A stretch of 28,167 nt of DNA, taken from the IMG/VR virus record IMGVR_UViG_3300026510_000112, positions 1 through 28,167 of that record. The stretch is one strand, 5' to 3'. The stretch comes from a virus. Every line of letters begins with the position of its first letter. The stretch's first letter is position 1. Below are positions 15,363 to 23,442 of this stretch, piece after piece. A program made the position numbers and the translations under genes. The notes beneath the pieces are model-generated. The model was not told where the DNA came from. It saw only the letters and a list, made by a program, of their open reading frames with translations, and made no database searches.

Positions 15363-15673
15363 ACCGGTACCAGTTCCGCCGTCCAGATTAGCCGTTCGGC
15401 ATCGCGCGCAGGCTCGCCCTGCACGGTGTATGATAGGCCGCCAAGATCGATCTTGTCGCCCGGCGCGAGGTTCGGCGCCGCGCTCACGAGCAGGTCGACG
15501 ATCAGCGTTTCGGAAAACACCCGCGCGCCAGCGAATGTGGTCACGTCGTCCGGCAGGCGGGCGATCACGCGCACGGGCGTGCCAGCGCCGGTACCGCCTG
15601 GAAACAGGATGGCGTCCCTGGCCATGATAGGGTTGGAAAAGATCGTGGCCAGGGCACCGGGGAGCGCGGTCAC
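15359..15673 (-). CDS. Head-tail joining protein (gpFII-like stopper)
   Basis: A 104-residue small protein, likely the head-tail stopper. It has FSNPIMARDAILFPGG, an all-beta-looking body (VRVIARLPDD, ALTDL-like VDLLVSAAPNLAPGDKIDLG) and YTVQGEPARDAERLIWTAEL at the end, consistent with gpFII or phage head-tail joining folds. It begins with GTG two bases after the DUF2190 stop; no clear SD is seen, suggesting translational coupling, and ATG at codon 17 is an alternative start. The stop overlaps the next gene's ATG. Confidence 0.7.
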   Translation of the reverse strand: MTALPGALATIFSNPIMARDAILFPGGTGAGTPVRVIARLPDDVTTFAGARVFSETLIVDLLVSAAPNLAPGDKIDLGGLSYTVQGEPARDAERLIWTAELVPV

Positions 15674-15675
15674 CG

Positions 15676-16011
15676 TCAGACGGTGCCGTTGAGGCGCACG
15701 GTGCCGGTGGTGTCATTCGCACCACCTGCCACCGCAGCCGTGGCCACGCCGATCAGCGTGTTGCCGGTCGCGACAGTGGTGCAGCGATTGTTGGCGGAGT
15801 CCCAATAGACCTTCGCGCCGACTGTCCAGGCTTGTGAGCCGACTTTTGGCATGGTGAACACGCCCTTGACCACGATTGCAACCTGGTCGCCAGCAGCTGC
15901 ATCACTCGATGCAACACCGAACAGAGAACCGACAAGCACGCCGTCACCACTGTTGAGTGCGGCTGGTGCGGAAACGGTGATGTTGTTACCTGCAGAAACG
16001 TAGTTTTTCAT
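15676..16011 (-). CDS. DUF2190 capsid-associated protein
   Basis: A 111-residue DUF2190 protein: MKNYVSAGNNITVSAPAALN, GDGVLVGSLFGVAS, GDQVAIVVKGVFTMPKV, WTVGAKVYWDSANN and IGVATAAVAGG. Family members lie directly after the major capsid gene and are thought to decorate or cement the capsid. A strong SD, GAAAGGA, is upstream of the ATG, and a hairpin separates it from the capsid gene, so its expression may be set independently. The capsid-decoration role is from family knowledge. Confidence 0.9.
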   Translation of the reverse strand: MKNYVSAGNNITVSAPAALNSGDGVLVGSLFGVASSDAAAGDQVAIVVKGVFTMPKVGSQAWTVGAKVYWDSANNRCTTVATGNTLIGVATAAVAGGANDTTGTVRLNGTV

Positions 16012-16037
16012 GAGATTGTCCTTTCATTGGAGGATTC

Positions 16038-16061
16038 CCGGTGCCCCGTGCGGGGCACCGG
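16038..16061 (-). other. Perfect hairpin between capsid and DUF2190 genes
   Basis: CCGGTGCCCC, a four-base loop GCAC, and GGGGCACCGG form a perfect 10-bp stem about 10 bases after the capsid stop. No T run follows, so it is not a standard terminator. It could stabilise the 3' end of capsid mRNA, act in RNA processing, or attenuate transcription. The structure is seen; its role is inferred. Confidence 0.5.
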
Positions 16062-16071
16062 TTGCCCGTCA

Positions 16072-18129
16072 TCAGGCACCAGCGTTCTTGAACAGACCGC
16101 GCCAGTCGATCGCCTTGGTGGCGAAGTCGTGCCGCGCCTTGATCTCGACGCCATCCACCTCGAAACCAACGCGGGTCTCGGTGTAGACGCCGTCCTGACC
16201 GTCGAGGTAGGCGTATTCAACCGTGTCGATCCGCGCGGTGTCGGCGGCCAGGAACCACGGATCCGTGCCGCTTGCCGGGATCAGCCGCGGTTCTTCCACC
16301 ACCTGCAGACGGTTGGCGAATGTGTTGACGTCCGCCGTCGAATTTGGCGTGGTCGCTGTCACCTGCTTGCGAGCTTCGATGGCGCGGCTGCCAGGCGGCG
16401 TGATGATGTAACTCGGCAGCACCGAGATCGGACGCCCCTCAAGCCCCTTCTGCTTGCCGAACAGCTTGTAGGCTTCGCCCAGCGCCGCCTCGGTGATTGC
16501 GGACGCGGTGCCCATGTTGCCGTGGTTCGCATGAAACAGCGCTGTGCCGTCGGCCATGGTCGGGTTGCCCGTCAGGATGGCGTATACCAGATCGCTCTCG
16601 AGATCGGCAGCCGCAGCGCCGAACGACGCCGGGATGCGGGTCAGCGCATCGATGTCGTCGTTGATGATCGCCTGACGGGTAATCGCCACGATCCTGCCAT
16701 AGGTGGCCAGGTTATAGGTTTCCTTCCCGTCCGAGATCGCACCGTAGGTGTATTCGGCGTTCTCGGCGATCCAGCGCAGATCCGGCGCGCCGGCGATCTG
16801 GGTGCGGTTGACCGGCTTGAAGTCCGAGATCGTCGCGCGGCGCGCCCACATCGCGAAAGTGCGCGGCGTGGCCTCGTAGGCCCGGCGCAGGGTCTTGTTG
16901 GCCACATTGGCCAGGATCGCGGGAAAGTCGCTGGTGCTCATGGCCCCGGCGCGGGACTGGAATGCGGCGCTCGCCAGTTCCATCTTGCTCATCCCGCTGG
17001 TGCTCACGCCGCCGCGCTCCAGAATGTGGCGCGCCTGCTCGAGCAGCGACATGCCGCGGAACTCGCGGGCATCCGAGGTCATCTCGACATTGCCGGGATC
17101 GGCCCGGTGCATGATGGCGGTGGTTGCGGCATCGCGGTAGGCGATCTCCGTTTCTCCGGCGCTCTGCGCCTGTGCCGGCACGGCAGTGCGACCCTCGAAC
17201 GGATCGCCGTCGGCCAGGTGGTCGAGGATTTCGGCCCGCGCCTCATCCAGCGAGACGCCGCGCTTGATCATGTCCTCGGCCCGGTCGTCGAGACCGTGGC
17301 GCTTGCAGAGCGTCAGGATTTCGCTGGCGCGCTGGCGCTCGGCATCGATCGCCGCCGCCGAATTGTCGGTGGCAGGCGCGGTTGCGGACGGCTCGGAACT
17401 GCGCACCGCGTCGTTGGTCACGTCGGTCGAGCGCTGCTCGATGGTGTCGGTCGCACGGGTGTTTTCGGCGGCACCGTCTGCCGCCGACTTCTTGATCGGC
17501 TTCTTCGCCATGATATGTCCTTTCGGTTGGTCCGCAGCAGCGGTGGTTGAATCGCGCCGGATGATGGCGCATGGGTGGAGCCGTTCCTGCCCGGTTTCGT
17601 CCGAGCGGATGGATGCTCCCGGATCGGCGGGCATGGCGACCGCCGAAATCTCGTAGGGTTCCCAATCGACGGCGCGCCACAACTCGCGCTCGCCGTCGCG
17701 TTTCTCAATCTCGTATTTGTGTACGCGGTAGCCCACCGAGACCTTGTTCACCGATCCTTCGAGGATGCGGTGAATGACGGATTCCGCGTCAGTGGCCGAG
17801 GTCAGCCGGATTGTCGCCCGGCCTTCGCCGCCCTCGATCTTCACGGAGTCCGGCACCACGTTGCCGAGCACGGAATTCAGCGACCATGCCCTGTGCGATT
17901 CCAAGAATGGCGCGCAGTCGTTCAGGCGCTCAAGCCGCACGGCGTCTGGCGCGACGATCAGTTCCTCGTCATACTCGACGTATGTGTCCCAGCCTTCCCA
18001 GCGCGCCCGGCGCACCGTGGCGCCGGTGGTCCAGACCACGTCGATGGTCCGGTCCTCCTTGTTGATCGCACCGGGCACGACTGTGGCTTCCCGCCCGAGC
18101 ACGGGCAGGTTCAGCATGTCTTTCGGCAT
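16072..18129 (-). CDS. Prohead protease/major capsid protein fusion
   Basis: A 685-residue fusion of a capsid maturation protease and the major head protein. Residues 1-205 are an HK97-type prohead protease: FLESHRAWSLNSVLGNVV (His79), VNKVSVGYRV (Ser131) and WEPYEISAVAMPADPGA. Residues 207-350 are acidic, Ala-rich and helical (KRHGLDDRAEDMIKRGVSLD), consistent with a scaffold or delta domain. The rest is a Mu gpT-like/HK97-fold capsid protein with TLRRAYEATPRTFAMWARRA, RWIAENAEYTYGAISDGKET, ALFHANHGNMG and VLPSYIITPPGSRAIEARKQ. Processing would presumably release mature capsid protein. Met207 (17511) has its own strong SD, so separate capsid synthesis is possible. The ATG has AGGAG upstream and follows the portal gene by 9 bases. 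Confidence 0.93.
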   Translation of the reverse strand: MPKDMLNLPVLGREATVVPGAINKEDRTIDVVWTTGATVRRARWEGWDTYVEYDEELIVAPDAVRLERLNDCAPFLESHRAWSLNSVLGNVVPDSVKIEGGEGRATIRLTSATDAESVIHRILEGSVNKVSVGYRVHKYEIEKRDGERELWRAVDWEPYEISAVAMPADPGASIRSDETGQERLHPCAIIRRDSTTAAADQPKGHIMAKKPIKKSAADGAAENTRATDTIEQRSTDVTNDAVRSSEPSATAPATDNSAAAIDAERQRASEILTLCKRHGLDDRAEDMIKRGVSLDEARAEILDHLADGDPFEGRTAVPAQAQSAGETEIAYRDAATTAIMHRADPGNVEMTSDAREFRGMSLLEQARHILERGGVSTSGMSKMELASAAFQSRAGAMSTSDFPAILANVANKTLRRAYEATPRTFAMWARRATISDFKPVNRTQIAGAPDLRWIAENAEYTYGAISDGKETYNLATYGRIVAITRQAIINDDIDALTRIPASFGAAAADLESDLVYAILTGNPTMADGTALFHANHGNMGTASAITEAALGEAYKLFGKQKGLEGRPISVLPSYIITPPGSRAIEARKQVTATTPNSTADVNTFANRLQVVEEPRLIPASGTDPWFLAADTARIDTVEYAYLDGQDGVYTETRVGFEVDGVEIKARHDFATKAIDWRGLFKNAGA
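17509..17523 (-). promoter_or_regulatory. Internal ribosome-binding site and start inside the protease-capsid fusion
   Basis: On the minus strand AAAGGA lies six bases before an in-frame ATG (17511-17509, residue Met207, MAKKPIKKS), exactly where the protease domain ends. The same GAAAGGA-type SD precedes the DUF2190 and tube-protein starts. Initiation here would give a 479-residue scaffold-capsid protein without the protease. Confidence 0.6.
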
Positions 18130-18138
18130 GGTATTCTC

Positions 18139-19686
18139 CTATTGTTGCGTGTTGTTCTGGCCGTCGCCAGGCTGGGTCGGATCGGTGGCCTGCGCAAGGC
18201 CCGCTTTGGTCACAAGACGCGGATCGCTGTCGAACACCAGATCGCGCTCATCGGTCTTGTCGGAGAATGAAGCCCATTCATCGATCACCTCTTCCGGATC
18301 GCGGCCACGGCGGGCGATCTGTTCTGGCAGCGTCGAGAATCCCGCGCGCACCTCCAGCATATCCGCCTGCACGTCCTGCAGCGGGTTCACGCTTTCAAAG
18401 CGCGGCGGCGTCCATGATGCAGGGATTTCCCGGTCGGCTGGCAGCAGCCCTGCCACCTGCGCCATCTCCACGAACCAGCGCCAGACCTGTTCGCAGAACA
18501 TCGGAATGACGGTCTGGTTTTGCAGCTGCGTCACCATCCGTCGGAACTCGTTGAGGCCGACGCGCGAGGACGAAAAGTTGGTCTGGCTCAGATCCCCTGT
18601 CATCAGCGCATATGGCACCCTGAAACCGGCGGCGATGATGTGCAGCTGCGTCTTGTGCCACTCATAAACGCCGGCGGTGCTGCCAGGCGTGTTGAATTTG
18701 ATGTCCTTTCCTCCGCGCGCGTAAGCGATCAGACCCGGTTCGAACTGTTCGATCAGATTGCCGTCGGCGTCCTGAACCTGCGGCGCGATGGCCATCTGGT
18801 CCTCGTCGTTGCCGAACACGATGCCGACCATACAGGCTTCAGTCTTCTTGCGCACGAGCTCTGCGCGCTGCCAGTCGCCGACGTCGCGGATCGCCGACAT
18901 GGCCGGAGTACCCCACGGCACGCCCCTGTTCTGCACCCGTTGGCGCTCGAACAGATGCGCCACCTTCTCCGCCGGCACCCGAACCGGTTTCAATGCTGCG
19001 GACGAGTGGGAATCTCCAGGATGGTTGCGATACATCCAATATGCCACACGCCGACCGAAGCGGTCATATTCGATACCCTGGACGACGCGGTTCGCCGCAC
19101 CTACCGGCCCGAGCCGTTCCTCGGCCAGATGATCGGCCTCGCGCAGTTCGATCTTGAGCGGCACGCCTGCTGGCAGATCGTTGCCGTTCTTGCGCAGAAC
19201 CCGTTTTATGGAGAACACCTCGCCGCCCTCTAGCATCTCGCGCACAGCGAGGGTCAACAGCCCCTGAAACGTGGTGTGCCCGTGCGCGTCCGGCCCCTTG
19301 GCCCAGCGCTTCCAGAGCTGGTCGACCTGCTTGTCGAGGCGAGGGTCGCCCGTGTTGGCGCGCGGCACGATGCCCTTGCCGCCGCAGATGTTGTTGACCA
19401 GCACCTGCACGGCCTGGGCGGCGATGGCGTTGTTGCGCACCAGATCGCGCATGCGGTTGCGCAGAAGCGCGCCGGCCACGGAGATTTCGGCGTCGGCCGA
19501 GGTGGCCCCTGTCGTCCAACCGTCTGTTCCGCGCCCGCGCGCCGCTCCATCGTAGCCACGCCTCAGATTGTCGATCGAGACGCGGGCGGCATAGCGTTTC
19601 GCCGCCGTGCGCGGAGCCACCGCCGAAAGCGCCGCGTCGAACAGCGTCCAACGCACCTGCGGTGCCTGTGGCTTCCTGGTGCTCAT
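18139..19686 (-). CDS. Portal protein, lambda gpB family
   Basis: Dodecameric portal through which DNA enters and leaves the capsid; 515 residues. Lambda-family marks are RGYDGAARGRGTDGW (about 43-57), LLRNRMRDLVRNNAIAAQAV, LWKRWAKGPDAHG, EMLEGGEVFSI and, near the C-terminus, SSSRVGLNEFRRMVTQLQNQ with FCEQVWRWFVEMA. The ATG overlaps the gpW-like stop as ATGA. Order terminase-gpW-portal-protease/capsid is that of lambda-type packaging modules. The C-terminus ends in a Gln/Asn/Asp-rich tail. Confidence 0.95.
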   Translation of the reverse strand: MSTRKPQAPQVRWTLFDAALSAVAPRTAAKRYAARVSIDNLRRGYDGAARGRGTDGWTTGATSADAEISVAGALLRNRMRDLVRNNAIAAQAVQVLVNNICGGKGIVPRANTGDPRLDKQVDQLWKRWAKGPDAHGHTTFQGLLTLAVREMLEGGEVFSIKRVLRKNGNDLPAGVPLKIELREADHLAEERLGPVGAANRVVQGIEYDRFGRRVAYWMYRNHPGDSHSSAALKPVRVPAEKVAHLFERQRVQNRGVPWGTPAMSAIRDVGDWQRAELVRKKTEACMVGIVFGNDEDQMAIAPQVQDADGNLIEQFEPGLIAYARGGKDIKFNTPGSTAGVYEWHKTQLHIIAAGFRVPYALMTGDLSQTNFSSSRVGLNEFRRMVTQLQNQTVIPMFCEQVWRWFVEMAQVAGLLPADREIPASWTPPRFESVNPLQDVQADMLEVRAGFSTLPEQIARRGRDPEEVIDEWASFSDKTDERDLVFDSDPRLVTKAGLAQATDPTQPGDGQNNTQQ

Positions 19687-19889
19687 GTCGGCCTCCGGAA
19701 TAACGCGAACCCGGCCACCGGCTGCTTCTTTCCGGACGCTGCCGCCATTTCGCCCTCGATCACCCGGATGCGACGCAGCAGATCGTCGGCGCTGCCGTAT
19801 TCCACGGTCTTGCCCTCATAAGTCAGCCGCAGGATGCCCTGGGCGTAGGCCGCCTTCAGGGCGTCGAGCTCGGTTTGCGAATATGCCAT
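19683..19889 (-). CDS. gpW-like head-tail joining protein
   Basis: A 68-residue protein resembling lambda gpW: TELDALKAAYAQGILRLTYE, then GKTVEYGSADDLLRRIRVIE. The helix-hairpin-helix pattern with RLTYEGKTVEY as the hairpin matches the family. It starts immediately after the terminase stop (TAGATG) and its stop overlaps the portal ATG. In lambda gpW stabilises filled heads and lets the tail join. Family and position agree. Confidence 0.88.
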   Translation of the reverse strand: MAYSQTELDALKAAYAQGILRLTYEGKTVEYGSADDLLRRIRVIEGEMAAASGKKQPVAGFALFRRPT

Positions 19890-21875
19890 CTAGAACCAGT
19901 TTCCTCGTCGTTTAGTACCCAGCCAGTCTGAGCGCCGGCGCGGCGTGGTTTTCTGTTGCACGCGCCCCGGCATCCCGGCCGGCGCGCTCTCTTCCTTGTC
20001 GGGCGCAAGCTGCGCCTCCAGTTCCTCCCACCGCCGGTCGTCCCAGCGGTCAATCCCCATGAGCCATGCGGCGGCGCGGGCGTAGACACGGCAATCCAGC
20101 GCCTCGTTACGATCCCGCGTCTTCTGCCATTCCAGCTTCTGATAGCCATGCCTGGTCTTGATCACCACCAGCTGCTCTGCGGTCAGCTGCTTGAACCATT
20201 CGGCTGGTGTCCCCTTGGCGATGTGCACGTAGCCTGCTGGCCAGCCGGAGCCTTCCGCCAGTTCTTCCTCTGTCGGCTTCGGTAGACGTAGAAAGCGGTA
20301 TGTCTCGCTCTTGAAAACCGCGCCAGCGACCTTCCAGAGCTGTAATCCACGCTTGAGCTTGCGCCCTGCCGCCGTAACCTCGACGTAGGACGGCCCGTCG
20401 ACCGGGGTGGATCGGTCGAATCCTCCCACGCCCTTGACTGCAATCACCTGACCACGTCCGGCCGCCCTGACCCATGAATAGACCGAACCTGTGGTCACGC
20501 CGTCGCCGGTGTCGATTGCCAGCCGTGCCAGCGCCATCTGCTGGCCGCTCGCATGTTCCCATGTCGTGCCTAGAAACTCTGTCATTTCCCGCCACACGGC
20601 CTCCTGCGCCGTGTCGCCGTCGAGAACAACGTGATCGATCAGCCAGCTTTCGTTGCCGCGGCCCCAGCCCCAGACATCAATTTCCAGGCGGTCGCGCTGC
20701 ACGTCAGCGCCGGCTGTCAGCACCAGCGCGCCATCCGGCACCGTGCCGAGCTTCCAGTCATCGCGCCGCTCGTAGAGCCGTTCCCAATCCGGCGCTTCGC
20801 CCTTTTCCTGCCAGGTTTCGCCCAGGATCGTGTTCTTGACCGTCTTGAGCGCCGCGTCGTTGCCGACCGCCTCTTCCCATTTACGGGCGATCTCGGCCCA
20901 GCTGAGCCATCCAAGCGGCGAATAAAGACCGTTGATGTGATAGCCGACGATGCCGGCGGATTCGGCGCGTTCGCGCGTCTCGTCGTCCGCCGTCGCCATC
21001 CAGCATGCGCCGTTTTCCTCTGCCATCATCTGCGACTTGAAACGCTCGTCTATCGGCTCTTCGCAGTGCTCGCAGATGTAGCGCGCGGTCTCCGGCAGGC
21101 CATTTTCCCAGCGCAGGCGTTCGAACTGCAGCCATTGCAGGGCTCCGCAATGCGGGCATGGCACATGGTAGCGGCGTTGATCGCTCAATTCATACTCCCG
21201 CTCGACGCGGCTGGCGCCGGTGATCGTGGGCGTGGACGCCAGAAACAGCTTGGCCCGGTGCCCGAAACTGGCGCAGCGCGCCTCGGCCAGCGCGATCGGA
21301 TCGCCTTCACCGTCCACGTCTACCGGATAGGCGTCGACTTCATCCAGAAACACCCATCGCGCCGGCATCGAGCGCATGCCCACCGCGCTTAACGCCCCGG
21401 TCAGCACCAGCTGGCCGCCAGGAAACCGTTTGGACAGGATCGTGTTGCCGCTGTCCTTCGAGCGCGACGGCGAGATGCGCTCGCGCAACTCTGGGCTTTC
21501 CTCGATCAGCGGCGCGATCCGCTGCTGCGACAGGCGCTTGGCAGTTTCCACCGTCGGCTGCACCATCAGGAACGGTCCAGGTGCTCTGTGAATGCAGTAT
21601 CCAAGCCAGTTGTTGCCTGCCTCGGTTGCGCCCACCTGCGCCGCCTTCATGAAAACGATGCGCCGCGCCGGGTCGCTCGGGCTTAGTGCATCCATGATCT
21701 CGCGCATGTATGGTGTTCGCGCTGTGCGGTATGGCCCGGCCTCTGATGCCGCCCGCGACGAAAGAATCCGGTGCCGGTCGGACCATTCAGAAACGGTCAG
21801 CGCCGGGTCCGGGGCCAGCCCCGCGAGCCAGGCGCGGCGGATGTCCTCGGCACCGTCGAAGTCAGCGAGCGTCAT
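19890..21875 (-). CDS. Terminase large subunit, GpA family
   Basis: DNA-packaging ATPase and nuclease of 661 residues. The N-terminal ATPase has a Walker A-like KAAQVGATEAG (77-87, the variant form of lambda gpA) and Walker B WVFLDEVDAYP (174-184). A zinc-ribbon pattern follows: CPHC (240-243) and CEHC (268-271). The C-terminal nuclease starts at LTAGADVQRDRLEIDVWGWG with Asp391 as a probable metal ligand. GpA-type terminases usually cut at cos sites, which predicts cohesive-end packaging. SD GGAAG lies just before the ATG, which overlaps the short ORF upstream by 14 bases. Confidence 0.96.
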   Translation of the reverse strand: MTLADFDGAEDIRRAWLAGLAPDPALTVSEWSDRHRILSSRAASEAGPYRTARTPYMREIMDALSPSDPARRIVFMKAAQVGATEAGNNWLGYCIHRAPGPFLMVQPTVETAKRLSQQRIAPLIEESPELRERISPSRSKDSGNTILSKRFPGGQLVLTGALSAVGMRSMPARWVFLDEVDAYPVDVDGEGDPIALAEARCASFGHRAKLFLASTPTITGASRVEREYELSDQRRYHVPCPHCGALQWLQFERLRWENGLPETARYICEHCEEPIDERFKSQMMAEENGACWMATADDETRERAESAGIVGYHINGLYSPLGWLSWAEIARKWEEAVGNDAALKTVKNTILGETWQEKGEAPDWERLYERRDDWKLGTVPDGALVLTAGADVQRDRLEIDVWGWGRGNESWLIDHVVLDGDTAQEAVWREMTEFLGTTWEHASGQQMALARLAIDTGDGVTTGSVYSWVRAAGRGQVIAVKGVGGFDRSTPVDGPSYVEVTAAGRKLKRGLQLWKVAGAVFKSETYRFLRLPKPTEEELAEGSGWPAGYVHIAKGTPAEWFKQLTAEQLVVIKTRHGYQKLEWQKTRDRNEALDCRVYARAAAWLMGIDRWDDRRWEELEAQLAPDKEESAPAGMPGRVQQKTTPRRRSDWLGTKRRGNWF

Positions 21876-22059
21876 GATCTTCCAACATCGCCGCTGCCGA
21901 ATTGACCATTTGCGGGATCGACATGAAATCGATTTGTTTCTTCTGTTCCGGCGTCAGTTGCAGTTCCCACCAGCGCAGAAGCTGGTATCTCTCTGCGGCG
22001 AACCACCTTCCGTGAAAATTGTAGTGCGGATACGGCAGCGGTATGTTTTCAACGTCCAT
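21862..22059 (-). CDS. Short hypothetical protein between terminase subunits
   Basis: A 65-residue protein starting at ATG 22059, one base after the small-subunit stop, and overlapping the large-subunit start by 14 bases. It is aromatic-rich at the start (PLPYPHYNFHGRWFAAERYQ), then LLRWWELQLTPEQKKQIDFM. I recognise no domain. Tight coupling on both sides argues that it is a real gene with a packaging-related role, but that is inference. A TTG start at 22074 is possible but lacks an SD. Confidence 0.72.
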   Translation of the reverse strand: MDVENIPLPYPHYNFHGRWFAAERYQLLRWWELQLTPEQKKQIDFMSIPQMVNSAAAMLEDHDAR

Positions 22060-22060
22060 C

Positions 22061-22633
22061 TCAGCGCAGTTCAATCTCGATCTCCGACAGTTCTGCCAGC
22101 TGCTTTCGCAGGTGACGTTCCAGCACCTGTTCCATGGTGTGTGCGTCCACGCCGAGATCGGCCGCCATGTCGGCAGCGGCCCGCGGTGGCCAGTTTTGCC
22201 AGGCGTCCCGTTCGCGCCGTGCCAAATCGAACACCATGGCCGTGGCCTTCTCGCGATCCACCAGCTCGCCCTTCATCTTGGCGAGCTTCACCTTGGAGGT
22301 CTGTGCCTTCAGCACCTCGTTTGCCATGCGGGCGCGCAGGAACGATACCTCGCCGTCGCCTGGTGGCGTATCGCCAATGGTCTCGTCCACCGCGCGGAGC
22401 GCCGCCTTAGGCACAGGCTTTGTCTTCACGCGCGTCTTTGCACCCATCGCCTTTTTTGCATGCTCGCCGCGTTGTTTTGCAGGGTCTGTTTGAGCGGCCC
22501 ATTCCATGTCGGCCTTCTCCGGATCGATCGTGCCGTCTGGCTCTGTCGTAATGCGTCCGGAGGTGATGGCTTTGCGCACCGCTGTGTGGCTCACACCACG
22601 GTGGCGAGCATATGCGCGGATTGATATGCCCAT
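22061..22633 (-). CDS. Terminase small subunit, Nu1-like
   Basis: DNA-recognition subunit of the terminase, 190 residues. The N-terminus is a winged-helix or HTH domain: ISIRAYARHRGVSHTAVRKA, followed by GRITTEPDGTIDPEKADMEW, the Nu1-type wing. A basic linker (AKKAMGAKTRVKTKPVPKAA) leads to a helical assembly part (RMANEVLKAQTSKVKLAKMK, ELVDREKATAMVFDLARRER). The order DNA-binding domain, linker, oligomerisation region, and the gene's place before GpA, support the call. It would bind the packaging start site. ATG overlaps the preceding stop (TGATG). Confidence 0.9.
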   Translation of the reverse strand: MGISIRAYARHRGVSHTAVRKAITSGRITTEPDGTIDPEKADMEWAAQTDPAKQRGEHAKKAMGAKTRVKTKPVPKAALRAVDETIGDTPPGDGEVSFLRARMANEVLKAQTSKVKLAKMKGELVDREKATAMVFDLARRERDAWQNWPPRAAADMAADLGVDAHTMEQVLERHLRKQLAELSEIEIELR

Positions 22634-22854
22634 CAGATATTCCTCACTCGGATGTGCTCGAACAGCCGCCGGAGCGTGTATGAGCGGATAAGCGACACCA
22701 AAGTGAAGATGCCTCCCAGCGCCAGATGCCGTGTCGGACCGATCTCGATTCCGAACAGCGGGAATACCATAACCTGCGTTCCGAGCGCCACACCGAAGCC
22801 GATGGCGACATTCGCAACCGCCTCGACCATGGACATACGACGGCTTTGCTTCAC
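22633..22854 (-). CDS. DUF7220-like small membrane protein
   Basis: A 73-residue protein with two hydrophobic segments (about 11-34 and 42-58), a basic start (KQSRRMS) and an ending RSYTLRRLFEHIRVRN. The pattern EAVANVAIGFGVALGTQVMV followed by SLIRSYTLRRLF matches DUF7220, found in alphaproteobacterial phages. The start is GTG with GGGAG six bases upstream. Function is unknown. Confidence 0.8.
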   Translation of the reverse strand: MKQSRRMSMVEAVANVAIGFGVALGTQVMVFPLFGIEIGPTRHLALGGIFTLVSLIRSYTLRRLFEHIRVRNI

Positions 22855-22939
22855 TCCATTCTCCCGATTATTCCATGCTCCAGATAGAGATCATAAAGCA
22901 ATGATATTACACGTTATTTTGATGATAACCGCCTCCTGA

Positions 22940-23442
22940 CGATCAATTGTAATCGCAGGAATCGATCGCATTGCCATGCCGCTGCCCGACCGTCTGCGTG
23001 GCGGGGCCGCCAACAAGGTGATCGTGCCGCTGATCCAGAAGGGTTTTCTGGACGAGGTCGAAGCCGACATCCGCAAGAATGAGCCCACTTGGCGCAAGAC
23101 CGGCGATGGCCACGGCACCACGCTGGTCATACCGATGCTGGGCTCGAGGCCATCGGGATCGATGCCGACAGCGCGCCACAGTCGCCCGACGTGGCCGATG
23201 AAACAACCAGCGCGGCCACCAACACCGAAGCCGCCAAAGATGCGCCAGTGTGCAGCGCTCCGCGCGCCGGAACCAAGCTGGCCATGCTGGTCGACATGCT
23301 GCGCGACGAACTGGCTGCCGCCCTCGAATGGCGGCGCCACACGGTGCGCGGCGCCCTCGCGGGCGCCGTCCGCAAACGGCTGGGCCTGAATGTGATCGCC
23401 CGCGTCATTGACGGGCGCGGTCGTGTGTACTCGATCGAGTAG
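22940..23442 (+). pseudogene. Frameshifted DUF3489 gene remnant
   Basis: Plus-strand remnant of a DUF3489 protein, opposite to all phage genes. One frame reads IAMPLPDRLRGGAANKVIVP, then LIQKGFLDEVEAD and TWRKTGDGHGTTLVI. The homology continues in a second frame from TDAGLEAIGIDAD through SAPRAGTKLAMLVDML to HTVRGALAGAV and GRGRVYSIE, ending at TAG 23442. The join needs one base: GTCAT/ACCGAT at 23130-23131 would read VITDAG with one more base. The segment DMLRDELAAALEWRRHTVRG also looks about seven residues short of the usual motif, and the N-terminus is broken by a stop at 22937. The gene appears dead; its function was unknown. It abuts the convergent methyltransferase stop. Confidence 0.75.

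Noticed and set aside
16027-17550. 507-codon open frame on the plus strand
   Set aside because: It lies wholly antisense to the capsid part of the protease-capsid fusion. Its translation is low-complexity Arg/Ala/Gly/Val-rich, as expected from GC-rich codon bias on the other strand, with no family motif.
21876-22975. A cos site near the terminase genes
   Set aside because: A GpA-type terminase predicts cohesive ends, but I found no convincing paired binding sites or nicking dyad to name.
22891-23340. 149-codon minus-strand ORF across the DUF3489 remnant
   Set aside because: The plus strand carries clear DUF3489 homology in two frames, while the minus ORF is Gly/Arg/Ser-rich without motifs.
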